Positions 20,654 to 30,012 of a stretch of 64,000 nucleotides of DNA are shown here, in pieces. The notes beneath the pieces were generated by a model. That model was not told the origin of the DNA. It saw only the letters and a list, made by a program, of their open reading frames with translations, and ran no database searches. Position numbers and translations under genes: made by a program. Each line of letters begins with the position of its first letter. Positions within the stretch are counted from its first letter, which is position 1. The DNA comes from Micromonospora sp. NBC_01813 (GTDB lineage Bacteria > Actinomycetota > Actinomycetes > Mycobacteriales > Micromonosporaceae), in contig NZ_CP109067.1 of assembly GCF_035917335.1 (NCBI RefSeq), positions 6,819,001 through 6,883,000 of the forward strand. Direction: 5' to 3'.

Positions 20654-21111
20654 CCAGGTCGTCCCGTCACCGCGAGTCGGTCCTCGCCGCGCTGCTGGTC
20701 GGCGCGGCGGGGGCCGCCCTGGCCCTGGTGGCCTGCGGCGGCGCTGCGCAACCGGAGCCCCGGTCGGCGGTCACCGTGCGGGTGCTGGTCCGGGACATCA
20801 ACATCCGCCCGGTAGGGGTGGATTGCGCCGGCACCGGTGCGTACACGTTCTTCCACAACCGGGCACCGTTTCGGATTCTCGGCCCGGCCGGTGAGGTGCT
20901 CGCCGCCGGCGAGCTGCCGCCGGGGACCTCGGTCGCGGCCTTCGAGGAGGACCTTGAAGTGGAACGGATCCCGACGTACTGCGAGTTCGCCGTGCCGGTC
21001 GAGGTGGCCGACCAGGACGGCTACCGGCTGGTGGTCGACGACCGTCCGCCGATCGAGCTGACCCGCGACGACAGCGAGGGGCCGGCGCTGGTGGCCGTGG
21101 TGCCGTCGTGA
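20650..21111 (+). CDS. Putative lipoprotein of unknown function
   Basis: A protein of 153 residues from the TTG at 20650, which overlaps the protease stop (TTGA); a GTG at 20632 would add six residues. A signal sequence with lipobox LVAC (about residue 30) predicts membrane anchoring. The mature part has two cysteines (VDCAG, PTYCEF) in a beta-rich domain that I do not recognise. It sits between a secreted protease and a thioredoxin-like lipoprotein with four-base overlaps, so the three are probably translated together. The cysteines may be a substrate of the neighbouring thioredoxin-like protein; that is only a suggestion. Confidence 0.65.
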   Translation: MTRSSRHRESVLAALLVGAAGAALALVACGGAAQPEPRSAVTVRVLVRDINIRPVGVDCAGTGAYTFFHNRAPFRILGPAGEVLAAGELPPGTSVAAFEEDLEVERIPTYCEFAVPVEVADQDGYRLVVDDRPPIELTRDDSEGPALVAVVPS

Positions 21112-21743
21112 CCACCGGGAGTCCGCGGCTGGCGCGCCACAGCTGCCGACAACGGCGCGCCACAGCTGCTCTGCTCGTGGCCTTGCTCGCGGCAGCGGCG
21201 ACCGGATGCGGTAGCGATCTGATCGAACATCCCGAACCGTCGCCGTCGGCGGTGGCCGGGGGAGCGCTGACGCTGCCCGGCCCGGCGCCGACCGACCTCG
21301 GGTTGCGTCCGGCCCCGACCGACTCTCCGCCGGCCCCGGCGGTCAGCGGTACGTTGACCGACCGCACCCCGCTGGCGTTGGCAGACCTGTGGGGCGACCG
21401 GGCGGTGGTGCTGACCTTCTTCACATCCTGGTGCACGACCTGCGCGGACCAGCAGGCCGCGCTCAGTGAGCTGGCCGGGGCGAACGCCGACCGGGTGGTG
21501 TTCGTCGGGGTGGTCGGCGCCGACGACGACCCGGCGCAGGTGCAGGACTACCTGCGCCGGCACCAGGTGGACCATCCGGTGCTGGTCGACGACGACCAGA
21601 CGATCTGGCGGGCGTACGCGGTGCGTGAGCCGCCGGCCGTGGTGCTGATCGCCCGTGGTGGCGTGCTGCTGCGGGGCTTCCCGGGCGGGATCGAGGCGTC
21701 CGCCCTGGAGCGCATCCTGACTGAGCTGGTCCTGGCCGACTGA
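21108..21743 (+). CDS. TlpA/ResA-like thioredoxin-fold lipoprotein
   Basis: A 211-residue protein with a signal peptide and lipobox AATGC (about 34), a Pro/Ala-rich linker, and a thioredoxin-like domain from about 85. The redox motif is WCTTC in VVLTFFTSWCTTCADQQ; the cis-proline region EPPAVVLIARGG follows. It likely handles disulphide exchange outside the membrane. The GTG at 21108 overlaps the preceding stop (GTGA), giving coupling to the lipoprotein before it. Confidence 0.82.
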   Translation: MTTGSPRLARHSCRQRRATAALLVALLAAAATGCGSDLIEHPEPSPSAVAGGALTLPGPAPTDLGLRPAPTDSPPAPAVSGTLTDRTPLALADLWGDRAVVLTFFTSWCTTCADQQAALSELAGANADRVVFVGVVGADDDPAQVQDYLRRHQVDHPVLVDDDQTIWRAYAVREPPAVVLIARGGVLLRGFPGGIEASALERILTELVLAD

Positions 21744-21797
21744 CAGTCGTCGGCCGGTGGGATCGGGGCGGTTCGGTGGCCCGTCGTCGGCCTGCGG

Positions 21798-22622
21798 TCA
21801 CACCGGAATCCGACCAGCTTTCAGCATTTCGATCATGGAAGGGCCGGTGTCGTACGCCGTCACGCCACCATCGACGGTCAGACAGCTACCGGTGACCATG
21901 CGGGACGCCGCGCTGGCGAGATAGACCGCCGCGCCGGCCAGATCCTCCGGCTCGCCCCACTGGCCCAGCGGCACCGTCCGGATCAGCTCCCTCTCCAGCT
22001 CCGGATTGCCGGCGAAAGCGCTGGTGAGTTGGGTTCTCGTCCAGCCGGGTGCGATCGCGTTGACCCGTACGCCGTGCGCGGCCCATTCCGCCGAGAGGGT
22101 GCGGGTCAGCGAGATCACGCCGGCTTTCGCCACCGCGTACGGCCCGAGCATCGGGACGCCGTTGTATCCGCCGACCGACGCCACGTTGATCACCGAACCC
22201 CGGCCGTTTTCGATCATCTGGCGTCCGACCAGCCGGCAGAAGTGGACCACCGATTCGAGATTGCTACGCGTGGTCCGATTCCAGTCGTCGGTGGTCATTT
22301 CGAGAAACGGCCCGACGTGGCTGAACCCGCCCGCATTGTTGACCATGATGTCGACTCGGCCGAGCTCGGCGACGGCGGCAGAAACGGAGTTCTCGATCTG
22401 CCCGGCGTCCTCGATGTCGCACGTGATCACGAAGCTGCGCCGGCCGAGGTCGGCGATCTCCTTGGCCACCTCCTCCAGCGCGGCGGTGCCGCGCGCGAGA
22501 ACCGCGACGTCGGCACCCGCTGCGGCCAGGCCGAGCGCGATCGCCTTGCCGATCCCACGGGAGGCCCCGGTGACCAGCGCGACCTGGCCATCCAGTCGAA
22601 ACATGTCGGATACGTTCGGCAT
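21798..22622 (-). CDS. Short-chain dehydrogenase/reductase
   Basis: A 274-residue classical SDR. The cofactor motif is TGASRGIG (about 19-26), the NNAG motif follows near 100, and the catalytic Ser-Tyr-Lys are in NVASVGGYNGVPMLGPYAVAKAG, listed here in part only (S, Y and K all present). The ATG at 22622 has a strong AAGGAGGGG site. It diverges from an NTF2-like gene and a P450, so the three may act on the same small molecule. Substrate unknown. Confidence 0.9.
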   Translation of the reverse strand: MPNVSDMFRLDGQVALVTGASRGIGKAIALGLAAAGADVAVLARGTAALEEVAKEIADLGRRSFVITCDIEDAGQIENSVSAAVAELGRVDIMVNNAGGFSHVGPFLEMTTDDWNRTTRSNLESVVHFCRLVGRQMIENGRGSVINVASVGGYNGVPMLGPYAVAKAGVISLTRTLSAEWAAHGVRVNAIAPGWTRTQLTSAFAGNPELERELIRTVPLGQWGEPEDLAGAAVYLASAASRMVTGSCLTVDGGVTAYDTGPSMIEMLKAGRIPV

Positions 22623-22789
22623 CGCCCCTCCTTGCCCGTCGGGCCGTTCGTCGATCCAGCGTCGCACCAACTCCGGCGAATGGAGGTCTTCGACGTTGCG
22701 ACGCGAAGGGCAATTTGAAAGATGTACTGCGAGGTCGACCGCAACAAAGATTGGTTGGAGTGGTATTTCGCCAAATGAGGAGAAGAGTG

Positions 22790-23230
22790 ATGGATCACGA
22801 CGCCTCAACCGTTCGTCCGGACGACGCGGCTGCAGTGCAGGAGATCGTCCGGCGTATTACCATGTCGTGGAACGAAAACGACGCCGACTCCCTGTGCACC
22901 GTGTACGCCGACGACGCGTCGGTCGTCCTCCCCGGCGCCCAGCTCAAGGGGCAGAAGAACATTCGGGAGTGGATGGCGCAGGCCTTCGACGGTAAATGGA
23001 AGGGTACCCATGTGATCGGGCAGCCGTTGGAGCTGCGGTATCTCCGGGACGACGTGCTGCTGATGATCTCGCAGGGTGGCGCGTACCTGCCGGGCTCCAG
23101 CGAGGTGCCGGTGGAGAACGCGATCCGTGGAATCTGGGTGTTCATCAAGGAGAACGGCGAGTGGACCATCACCGGGTACGGGAACACGCCCGTACGGGCA
23201 CCCATTCCACTGCCCGACACGTATCGCTGA
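22790..23230 (+). CDS. SgcJ/EcaC-type NTF2-like protein
   Basis: A 146-residue cone-shaped NTF2-like (SnoaL-related) protein. Typical segments are RRITMSWNENDADSLCTVYADDASVVLPG in part, GQKNIREWMAQAF, and WVFIKENGEWTITGYGNTPV. Relatives occur in enediyne and other natural-product clusters and are often of unknown or accessory oxidative/cyclase role. The ATG at 22790 follows GAGGAGAAG. It is 82 bases upstream of the P450 gene on the same strand and divergent from the SDR gene. Confidence 0.8.
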   Translation: MDHDASTVRPDDAAAVQEIVRRITMSWNENDADSLCTVYADDASVVLPGAQLKGQKNIREWMAQAFDGKWKGTHVIGQPLELRYLRDDVLLMISQGGAYLPGSSEVPVENAIRGIWVFIKENGEWTITGYGNTPVRAPIPLPDTYR

Positions 23231-23312
23231 GCTCGGCAGCCCGGTCGCCGGCGCAACGGACGCGCGACGACCGGGCCCGTTCGCAGTCCCGACGACACAC
23301 AGGGAGGTAGTC

Positions 23313-24548
23313 GTGCGGAGCGACGGCTGTCCGTATGTCATCGACCGTGCCGGCACGGACGTTCAGGGCGAGGCGGCTCAGCTGCGGACACTGGGTTCCG
23401 CGGTCGAGGTCGAACTTCCCGGCGGGGTGCGTGCCTGGTCGATCAACAGCTACGCGCTGGCCAAGCGGTTGTTCGCGGATCCCCGGGTGGCCAAGGATCC
23501 GCGTCGGCACTGGCCGGCGTTCGTCAACGGGGACATCAGTGACGACTGGCCCCTGATCAGCTGGGTCAAGATGGACAGCATGACGATCAACGACGGCGCC
23601 GACCACCGGCGACTGCGCGGGTTGATCGCCCCCGACTTCGGTCCGCGGCGCATCGAGGCGCAACGGGCGATGATCGAAGGCATCGTCGCCGACCTGCTGG
23701 ACCGGCTTGCCGCCCAGCCTGACGGAGTGCCGGTCGACCTGCGGTCGAACTACGCCGCCCCGTTGCCGGCCCAGATGATCTGCGAACTGTTCGGCGTACC
23801 GGAGGATGCCCGACCCGGGTTGTTGCGCGGCCTGGAACTGGCCGTCGACACCACGTTGCCGCCGGAGGTGGCCGCCGCGAACGTACGCGAATGGCAGGCG
23901 GGGCTGCAGAGTCTGGTGGACGCGAAGCGGATGGCGCCGGCCGACGACATGACCAGCCGTCTCGTCCAGGCACTGGACGCCGACCAGCTCAACGACTCCG
24001 AGGTGATCGGCTCGCTGTTCAACGTGCTCGGAGCTGGTTCCGAGACCGTGATGAACCTGATGACGAAAGCGGTCATCGCCCTGCTCACCCATCCGGAGCA
24101 GCGGGCGCTGCTGGATACCGGGCAGACCTCCTGGGACGACGTCATCGAGGAGACGTTGCGCGTCGAGGCACCCATCGCCCAACTACCGATCCGATTCGCG
24201 GTCTCCGACATCGAGCTCGACGACGGTGTCACCATCAGGGCGGGGACCCCGATCCTCATGTGCCTGGCTTCGACCGGCCGCGATCCGCAGCGGTACGGGG
24301 CGGATGCGGACACCTTCGACCTCGGCCGCGCAGACAAGGAACATCTGTCCTTCGGCTACGGCGCTCACTTCTGCATCGGGGCGTCGCTGGCCCGACTGGA
24401 GGCGTCGATCGCGCTTCCGGCCCTGTTCGCCCGCTTCCCGGACCTGGCGCTGGCTGTTCCCGCCGACGAGTTGGGACCAGCCGGAACCTTCATCATGAAC
24501 GGGCACCGGAGCCTGCCGGTCTTTCTGAACGGCAAGCCCACCGGTTGA
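23313..24548 (+). CDS. Cytochrome P450
   Basis: A 411-residue soluble bacterial P450. Visible motifs are the I-helix AGSET (241-245), the ExxR motif EETLR (Glu280/Arg283) and the heme loop FGYGAHFCIG with Cys354. The GTG at 23313 is chosen because AGGGAGGT lies just before it; an upstream extension would overlap the NTF2-like gene. It needs ferredoxin partners that are not encoded here. With the SDR and NTF2-like neighbours it looks like a small tailoring or degradation group, without a visible scaffold-making enzyme. Confidence 0.93.
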   Translation: MRSDGCPYVIDRAGTDVQGEAAQLRTLGSAVEVELPGGVRAWSINSYALAKRLFADPRVAKDPRRHWPAFVNGDISDDWPLISWVKMDSMTINDGADHRRLRGLIAPDFGPRRIEAQRAMIEGIVADLLDRLAAQPDGVPVDLRSNYAAPLPAQMICELFGVPEDARPGLLRGLELAVDTTLPPEVAAANVREWQAGLQSLVDAKRMAPADDMTSRLVQALDADQLNDSEVIGSLFNVLGAGSETVMNLMTKAVIALLTHPEQRALLDTGQTSWDDVIEETLRVEAPIAQLPIRFAVSDIELDDGVTIRAGTPILMCLASTGRDPQRYGADADTFDLGRADKEHLSFGYGAHFCIGASLARLEASIALPALFARFPDLALAVPADELGPAGTFIMNGHRSLPVFLNGKPTG

Positions 24549-24559
24549 CGATGGGGTGA

Positions 24560-24600
24560 ACGCCGGCCCCCGATCCCGCGACGGGATCGGGGGCCGGCGT
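24560..24600. terminator. Bidirectional terminator hairpin
   Basis: Perfect inverted repeat with 19-base arms (24560-24578 and 24582-24600) and a 3-base CGA loop, between the convergent P450 and Xaa-Pro peptidase genes. It is one of the longest perfect stems in the window and should stop transcription from both sides. Confidence 0.85.
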
Positions 24601-24646
24601 GCGTCCGGACGCTGTCGGCTGCCGGTCGACCTGGGTCGGCCGTTGG

Positions 24647-26539
24647 TCAGAGGCCGGCGGCGTGGGCGGCGGCGGTCCCGCCGACCACCGGCAACACGAT
24701 GCGGCTGGTCTTCAACGCCACGTCGATGTTGGCCCGGGTCTGCACCGCCTGGGACGAATACTGCGGGTAGGACGCCACCAGGATCACCCCGATCCGGTGA
24801 CCGGGCTGGAACACGTAGTCCTCGGGCAGCAGCGGGAAACTGAAGTTGTACGCCGTACCCGGGGTCAGTGGGGCGTCCACCCGGATCGACTGTCGGTTGC
24901 TGGCGTCCATGATGCCCTTGGTGACCAGCTCCTGGTCGGCGGTGGCGACCCGTTTCTCGGTCTGCCGGTAACAGCCGTCGTCGAAGGCGCTCGCCTCCCC
25001 CCAACAGTCCTTGGTGGACAGGGTGACGATGCCTTCGCCGGAGGCCCGGTGCGCCACCCGCTCGTCGGTGCCGTAGTCGACCAGGATCGCCCCGAAGTGG
25101 GTGTCGGTCTGGTCGGCGGCGGCCCGGATCTTGATCTCGGCGGTGCCGGAGATGTGCAGCGGGGCGGTCAGCGGCTCGGAGAGGTAGACGAGCCGGTTCG
25201 GCTGCACCGCCTCCGGGTTGCCGATCATCGTGTTCTGACTCTGTGTCGGGTTGTCCTGGAACCGTACGGTGGTCGGCTTCGCCACCGGGACCAGGCCGAG
25301 CCCGCCGGCGCCGTCCGTCCCCGGCTGCAGGAAGACCTCCGTGTCGGCCTTGCCCGGCACCGGCCAGTCGGCGTACGTCTCCCACACGTCGGCGGCCCGT
25401 TCCACGTCCACCCGGGGCTCGTCCATGATCCCGTTCGGCACCTGGTGCAGCCAGAAGTCGAACCAGCGGTGCAGGGTGTCGACCCACTCGGCGCGCCGGA
25501 AGTCGAACGGGTCGACGTGCCCGGTCTGCGTGATCCACAGCTTGCGGGTGACGTCGTGCTCGGCCAGGGCGTACCAGAACTTGCTCATGTGGTCGGCGCG
25601 CACGTTGTCGTCGTTGATCCCGTGCACCAGGAACACACTCGCGGTGATCTTGTCGACCTTCTTGACGTAGCTGCGCTCGTTCCAGAACGCGGTGTAGTCG
25701 CCGTGCTCGTCGCCGTCGTTGGCGGCCAGCGCGTCGCGTACCGGCTTGCAGTAGTCCCGGCGGTCCGGGTTGGTGACCACGTTCGCCAGGTACGACGGGT
25801 AGTCGTTGCCCCGGGTCACCACCCCGTTGCTGCGTACGTAGTCGTAGTACTCGCTGGGGCCGCCGATCGGCACGATCGTGGTCAGGCCCTTGACGCCGGT
25901 CACCGCCGTCGCCATCGCCAGCGAGCCGTCGTACGACTTGCCGATCATGCCGGTGTGGCCGTTGTGCCAGTCGGCGGTGACCGCCTCGCCGGCCGCGTCG
26001 CGGGCCACCGCCCGCCCGTTGAGCCAGTTGACCGCCTGCTTGGCGCTGAGATTGTCCTGGTTGGCGTTGGTGGTCGGGCAGCCGGTGGAGCCACCGGTGC
26101 CGACCATGTCCAGCAGGATGATCGCGTAGCCGCGCGGCACGAAGTAGTTGTCGTAGAACAGTGGCCACTTGTCGAGCAGGCCGTCGCCGTCGAGGTCCTG
26201 CTTGCACTGTGAGTCGTTGCCCCGGCACAGCGTCGTGTAGTACGGGCTGGCGTCCATGATGACGGGCACCCGTAGCCCGTCTTCGGTGGCGCGCGGCCGG
26301 ATGACGTCGAACGCGATGATGTCGCGCAGCCCGTCACCGTCGCTGTCGAAGGTCGAGTCGATGAACAGTTTCTCCCGGATCGCGTCCGCATAGCCGAAGA
26401 CCGGCTGCGTGACGCCGTCGGACACCACGATCGACGGGGCCTGCTGGGCGTACGCCGGTGACGACGCGCCGAACATGGCACCCACGGCCAGTGGCAGGAC
26501 CAGGGTGGCGGCCCCCCACGATCTGCCGATACGTCCCAT
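24647..26539 (-). CDS. Secreted Xaa-Pro dipeptidyl-peptidase (S15/CocE family)
   Basis: A 630-residue protein with a signal peptide (about 1-34, ending SSPAYAQQ). The alpha/beta-hydrolase part has the family motif GKSYDGS with the nucleophile serine, the acid in HGINDDNV, and the histidine in TQTGHVDPFD; the C-terminal jelly-roll domain (from about 420) is that of X-Pro peptidases. It would cleave Xaa-Pro dipeptides or related acyl bonds outside the cell. The ATG at 26539 has AAGGAG seven bases upstream; a GTG six bases earlier is a lesser alternative. It diverges from the LacI gene. Confidence 0.9.
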   Translation of the reverse strand: MGRIGRSWGAATLVLPLAVGAMFGASSPAYAQQAPSIVVSDGVTQPVFGYADAIREKLFIDSTFDSDGDGLRDIIAFDVIRPRATEDGLRVPVIMDASPYYTTLCRGNDSQCKQDLDGDGLLDKWPLFYDNYFVPRGYAIILLDMVGTGGSTGCPTTNANQDNLSAKQAVNWLNGRAVARDAAGEAVTADWHNGHTGMIGKSYDGSLAMATAVTGVKGLTTIVPIGGPSEYYDYVRSNGVVTRGNDYPSYLANVVTNPDRRDYCKPVRDALAANDGDEHGDYTAFWNERSYVKKVDKITASVFLVHGINDDNVRADHMSKFWYALAEHDVTRKLWITQTGHVDPFDFRRAEWVDTLHRWFDFWLHQVPNGIMDEPRVDVERAADVWETYADWPVPGKADTEVFLQPGTDGAGGLGLVPVAKPTTVRFQDNPTQSQNTMIGNPEAVQPNRLVYLSEPLTAPLHISGTAEIKIRAAADQTDTHFGAILVDYGTDERVAHRASGEGIVTLSTKDCWGEASAFDDGCYRQTEKRVATADQELVTKGIMDASNRQSIRVDAPLTPGTAYNFSFPLLPEDYVFQPGHRIGVILVASYPQYSSQAVQTRANIDVALKTSRIVLPVVGGTAAAHAAGL

Positions 26540-26783
26540 CCACACTCCTTCATAGGCTGGAGCCGTCAGGCTAAGTGCCGCCCGGCGGCCGGGACTACCG
26601 CCAACTGTCGGAACCACCGGCGCGCCACCTGCGACGCCCGAACGGCACACCCGCACCGGCCCCCAGGCCACCCGCCACGCCACCCGCGCGGCGCCGGACG
26701 GGCACCCATCGACCGGTGCGATCGGGAAGAATCGATTTAGTGACGGAAGCCGGCGGTGGTCCGGTGCGGCGTGGGAGGCAGCG

Positions 26784-27845
26784 GTGGCTGAGGGCGTACG
26801 CACACGTCGTAGCGGTATGCGGGAGGTCGCGAGGGCCGCCGGGGTCTCGGTCTCCACCGTCGCGAACGTACTGAGCCGACCGTCGATCGTGGCACCGGAG
26901 ACCCGTCGTCGGGTCGAGGCGGCGATCGAGGGCGTCGGCTACGTGCCCAACGGCCCGGCCCGCCAGCTACGCGGCGTGCCCAGCCCGATCGTCGGCAGCG
27001 TCACCCTGGACCTGGCCAACCCGTTCTACGCCGAGGTCAACCGGGGCATCGAGGACCGGCTCACCGAGGACGGCTGCCTGATCCTCGCCTGCAGCACCGA
27101 CCTGCGCGCGGCCAAGGAGCGCGAGCTGCTGAAACTGCTGCAGACCCAGGCGGTACGGGGCATCATCATCTCGCCGATCGGCACGGACCCGCAGCCACTG
27201 CTGCGGTTGAGCCGGCACGGCATCCCGGTGGTGCTGCTGGACCACCCGAGCGGCGGGCTCGAGCTGTGCGCGGTCGTGGTGGACGACGTCGCGGGTGGGC
27301 GGTTGGCCGGCGAGCATCTGCTCACCCTCGGCCACCGGCGGATCGCGTTCCTCGGCGGCACGGTGGACGCCGAGGCGGTGGCCCGGCGTCGCGATGGCGT
27401 ACGCGAGGCGCTGGTGGCAGCCGGTCTCGACCCGGCGGTGGCGTTGCTGGACGTACGCGTACCGCTGCATCCGCCGCCGTTGGTCGAAGCCGCCGCCTCG
27501 GCCGCGGCGCTGATCCTCGACGCGGTCCCGCCGGTGACGGCGACGGTCTGCCTCAACGACCTGGCGGCGCTGGGGCTGCTGGACGGGTTGGCGGCGGCGG
27601 GCGTACGGGTGCCGGCGGACATGTCGGTGGTGGGCTACGACGATCTGTCGTTCGCGCGCCGGCTGGCACCCGCGCTGACGACGGTCTGGCGGCCGAAGTA
27701 TCAGCTCGGCCGGGCCGCCGCCGAGTTGCTGCTGGATGAGGCAGGGCCGGAGCACACGCACCGGGAGGAGTGGTTCGGGCCGTCGTTGGCGGTGCGTGCC
27801 TCCACCGGACCGCCGCCACTGCGTCCGTCGAAGCGCATCGACTGA
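26784..27845 (+). CDS. LacI-family transcriptional regulator
   Basis: A 353-residue protein. The LacI helix-turn-helix and hinge are at the N-terminus (REVARAAGVSVSTVANVL, VGYVPNGPARQLRG), followed by a periplasmic-binding-like sugar sensor domain (GSVTLDLANPFYAEVNRGIED in part; VVGYDDLSFARRLAPALTTV). Start is GTG at 26784 behind GGGAGGCA. Its natural target may be a carbohydrate gene: a glycoside hydrolase remnant follows immediately, while the divergent gene is a peptidase. The 244-base gap to the peptidase contains an AATCGATT palindrome at about 26727 but no convincing full operator. Confidence 0.9.
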   Translation: MAEGVRTRRSGMREVARAAGVSVSTVANVLSRPSIVAPETRRRVEAAIEGVGYVPNGPARQLRGVPSPIVGSVTLDLANPFYAEVNRGIEDRLTEDGCLILACSTDLRAAKERELLKLLQTQAVRGIIISPIGTDPQPLLRLSRHGIPVVLLDHPSGGLELCAVVVDDVAGGRLAGEHLLTLGHRRIAFLGGTVDAEAVARRRDGVREALVAAGLDPAVALLDVRVPLHPPPLVEAAASAAALILDAVPPVTATVCLNDLAALGLLDGLAAAGVRVPADMSVVGYDDLSFARRLAPALTTVWRPKYQLGRAAAELLLDEAGPEHTHREEWFGPSLAVRASTGPPPLRPSKRID

Positions 27846-27865
27846 CAACTATTTGCTTCCGGTCG

Positions 27866-28039
27866 GGGTGTCGACGTAACTGCTTCTCGTTCTCGACGCT
27901 GCACGACTTCGAGGCCAACGGCTGGACGTTGGTGGTCGGTGAGTTCGGCTGGCGGTTCAACTCCGGCGAGGTCGACCACGACACGATCCTGGCCTGCTAC
28001 ACCCAGGCACAGGGAACCTCATCGGTTACTGCCCACTGA
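27866..28039 (+). pseudogene. Remnant of a GH5-type glycoside hydrolase C-terminus
   Basis: A short open stretch ending at 28039 encodes LHDFEANGWTLVVGEFGW followed by SGEVDHDTILACYTQAQG. The GEFG segment matches the nucleophile-glutamate strand of GH5 cellulases/mannanases (Glu codon at 27941), and the following D-x-DTIL helix also fits. Nothing resembling the rest of the barrel precedes it: the LacI gene ends at 27845. It is therefore most likely a decayed gene, next to what may have been its regulator. It could instead be spurious, since the match is only about 45 residues. Confidence 0.45.
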
Positions 28040-28067
28040 AGCGGCTTATGCTCCATAAGATGGGTAA

Positions 28068-28751
28068 ATGAACGATACAAGGAGGTATGTCGCCGAGTTC
28101 ATCGGCAGCCTGCTGCTGGTCTTCTTCGGCGTGGGGAGCGCCGTCGCGGCAGCGGTCGAAGGCGGTGTGGTGGTGGTCGCCCTGGCGTTCGGCTTCATCA
28201 TGCTCGTGCTCGTCTACACGATCGGCCCGCTGTCGGGCAGCCACGTCAACCCGGCGGTCACCCTCGGCGTACTCCTGTCTGGCAAGATCTCACCGGTCGG
28301 CGCCGTCGCGTACTGGATCGCGCAGCTGGCCGGAGCCGTGGTGGCCGCCTTCCTGCTCTGGGTGTTGACCCGATGGGGCGGGGTGGCCGACCAGACCGGG
28401 GTGCTCGGCACCAACAGCTACGGCGCGCACATCAACATGGGTGGCGCGATGCTGCTGGAGACCGTGCTGACCTTTCTGTTCGTCCTGGTGGTGCTCGTGG
28501 TGACGACGCGGACGAAGCACACCGCCTTCTCCGGACTGGCGATCGGACTGGCCCTCGCCGCGGCGCACCTGGTCGGCATCACCCTCGACGGGACCTCGGT
28601 GAACCCCGCCCGATCGTTCGGCCCGGCCTTGTTCGAAGGCGGCGACGCGCTGAGTCAACTCTGGTTGTTCATCGTCTTCCCGCTGCTCGGCGGGGCACTC
28701 GCCGCGTTGGTCGCGCCGCTGCTGCTCACCGGGCAGCCCGAGAAGCCGTAG
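28068..28751 (+). CDS. Aquaporin / MIP-family channel
   Basis: A 227-residue protein with six membrane helices and both NPA boxes: SHVNPAVTLG (about 62-71) and SVNPARSFGPALF. The N-terminus RYVAEFIGSLLLVFFG is typical. The short size and the Arg after the second NPA fit the water-selective AqpZ group more than glycerol channels. The ATG at 28068 has GATGGG upstream; an AGGAGG lies within codons 5-6 but no in-frame start follows it. Confidence 0.92.
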   Translation: MNDTRRYVAEFIGSLLLVFFGVGSAVAAAVEGGVVVVALAFGFIMLVLVYTIGPLSGSHVNPAVTLGVLLSGKISPVGAVAYWIAQLAGAVVAAFLLWVLTRWGGVADQTGVLGTNSYGAHINMGGAMLLETVLTFLFVLVVLVVTTRTKHTAFSGLAIGLALAAAHLVGITLDGTSVNPARSFGPALFEGGDALSQLWLFIVFPLLGGALAALVAPLLLTGQPEKP

Positions 28752-28791
28752 CCGCGCGGATCAGCGACCGCCACGGCGACCCGGGTCGACG

Positions 28792-30012
28792 TCAGCCGCC
28801 GAGGGTGGTCAGTTCCGACACGACCACGTTCGACAGCGCCCGGCCGTCGCGGCGGACCTGACGCAGGTACCACTTCTGGATCGGCGCGTGGGTGGTCTTG
28901 GCGAACTGCCACGGCCCGCGCGGGCTGGTGAGCTGCCCGAGGCCGGCGATCGCCGTGTTGATCTCCTCCGGTGTCGGGTTGACGCCGGCGGCGGCGATCG
29001 CCCGGTCCAGCACGGCGGCCGCGTCGTAGGACGCCATCACGATCGAGGTCGGCACCCGGCCCGGGTAGGCGGCGTTCCACGCGGCGACGAACTCCCGGTT
29101 GGCCGCGTTGTCGAGGTCGGGCGAGTAGTTGAGCCCGTTGTAGATGCCCTCCGCCGCCTCGCCCTGCACTTCCAGGCTCGCCGGTTCGGTCACGAAGCCG
29201 GCCGCGTAGAGCGGCAGGTCGGCGACGTCCGACTCGGCGTACTGCTGGACGAAGGAGATGGCGCTCTGGGCGTCGAAGAAGCAGTAGATCGCGTCGGCAC
29301 CGGACTCGGCGATCTCCTCCAGGTACGGCCCGAAGTCGGTGGTGCCGGGGAACGGCGAGAAGACGGCCTGCCCGCCGGGGTTGGCGATCCGACCACCGAG
29401 CGCCCGGAAGGTGTCGACGAAGCCGCGCAGCTCGTCGCGGCCACCCTGGAAGTCCGGCCCGATCGCGTACACCCTGCCGTTGCCGACCTCCTGCTTGACG
29501 AACGGGGCCATCGCCACGCCAGGCTCTTCCGAGAGCAGGTTGGTGTGCCAGACGTACGTCACGTCGTCCAGCGCTGGCCGGCCCAGCCCACCGACGAGCG
29601 GCACCTTGTTCTCGTTGATCAGGGGCAGGATCGCGGTGACGTTACCGCCGTTGATGATGCCGGTGATCGCCGAGACGCCATCCTGTTCCAGCAGCCGGGT
29701 GGCCGACTCGACGGCCACCTCGCTCTCGTACCCCTCGTCGGCGACGACCATCTCGGCCGGGTGGCCGCCGAGCTGGCCGTCATGGATGTCCAGGTAGAGC
29801 TGGAATCCGTCGCGCAGCTCGGAACCGGGCGCCTCGAGTTGGCCGTCGATGTTGGCGAGCATGCCGATCTTGATCAGCTGCGGGGTCTCGCCCGATCCGC
29901 CGAAGCAGCCGGCGGTGCCGAGGGCGAGCACGCCGGCCAGGCCGGCGGCGAGCAGCCGGTGCGGCCGGGGCCACCAGGTCTGTCGTCGCATCGGTCGTCG
30001 CATCCCGGTCAC
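28792..30012 (-). CDS. Branched-chain amino-acid-type substrate-binding lipoprotein
   Basis: A 406-residue LivJ/LivK-type type I periplasmic-binding protein with lipobox LGTAGC (about 36). Typical segments are IKIGMLANIDGQLEAPG, GFQLYLDIHDGQLGGHP, and VASYDAAAVLDRAI-like ASYDAAAVLDRAIAAAG. The GTG at 30012 overlaps the stop of the roadblock gene (GTGA), so it is coupled to a signalling gene and not to any permease; no ABC permease or ATPase is nearby. It may therefore sense rather than transport a ligand, acting with the sensor kinase. That role is inference. Confidence 0.85.
   Translation of the reverse strand: MTGMRRPMRRQTWWPRPHRLLAAGLAGVLALGTAGCFGGSGETPQLIKIGMLANIDGQLEAPGSELRDGFQLYLDIHDGQLGGHPAEMVVADEGYESEVAVESATRLLEQDGVSAITGIINGGNVTAILPLINENKVPLVGGLGRPALDDVTYVWHTNLLSEEPGVAMAPFVKQEVGNGRVYAIGPDFQGGRDELRGFVDTFRALGGRIANPGGQAVFSPFPGTTDFGPYLEEIAESGADAIYCFFDAQSAISFVQQYAESDVADLPLYAAGFVTEPASLEVQGEAAEGIYNGLNYSPDLDNAANREFVAAWNAAYPGRVPTSIVMASYDAAAVLDRAIAAAGVNPTPEEINTAIAGLGQLTSPRGPWQFAKTTHAPIQKWYLRQVRRDGRALSNVVVSELTTLGG

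Noticed and set aside
24183-26228. 681-codon minus-strand frame overlapping the Xaa-Pro peptidase
   Set aside because: Same strand but shifted frame of the peptidase gene; Arg/Gly-rich and without motifs, while the other frame has all S15 motifs.
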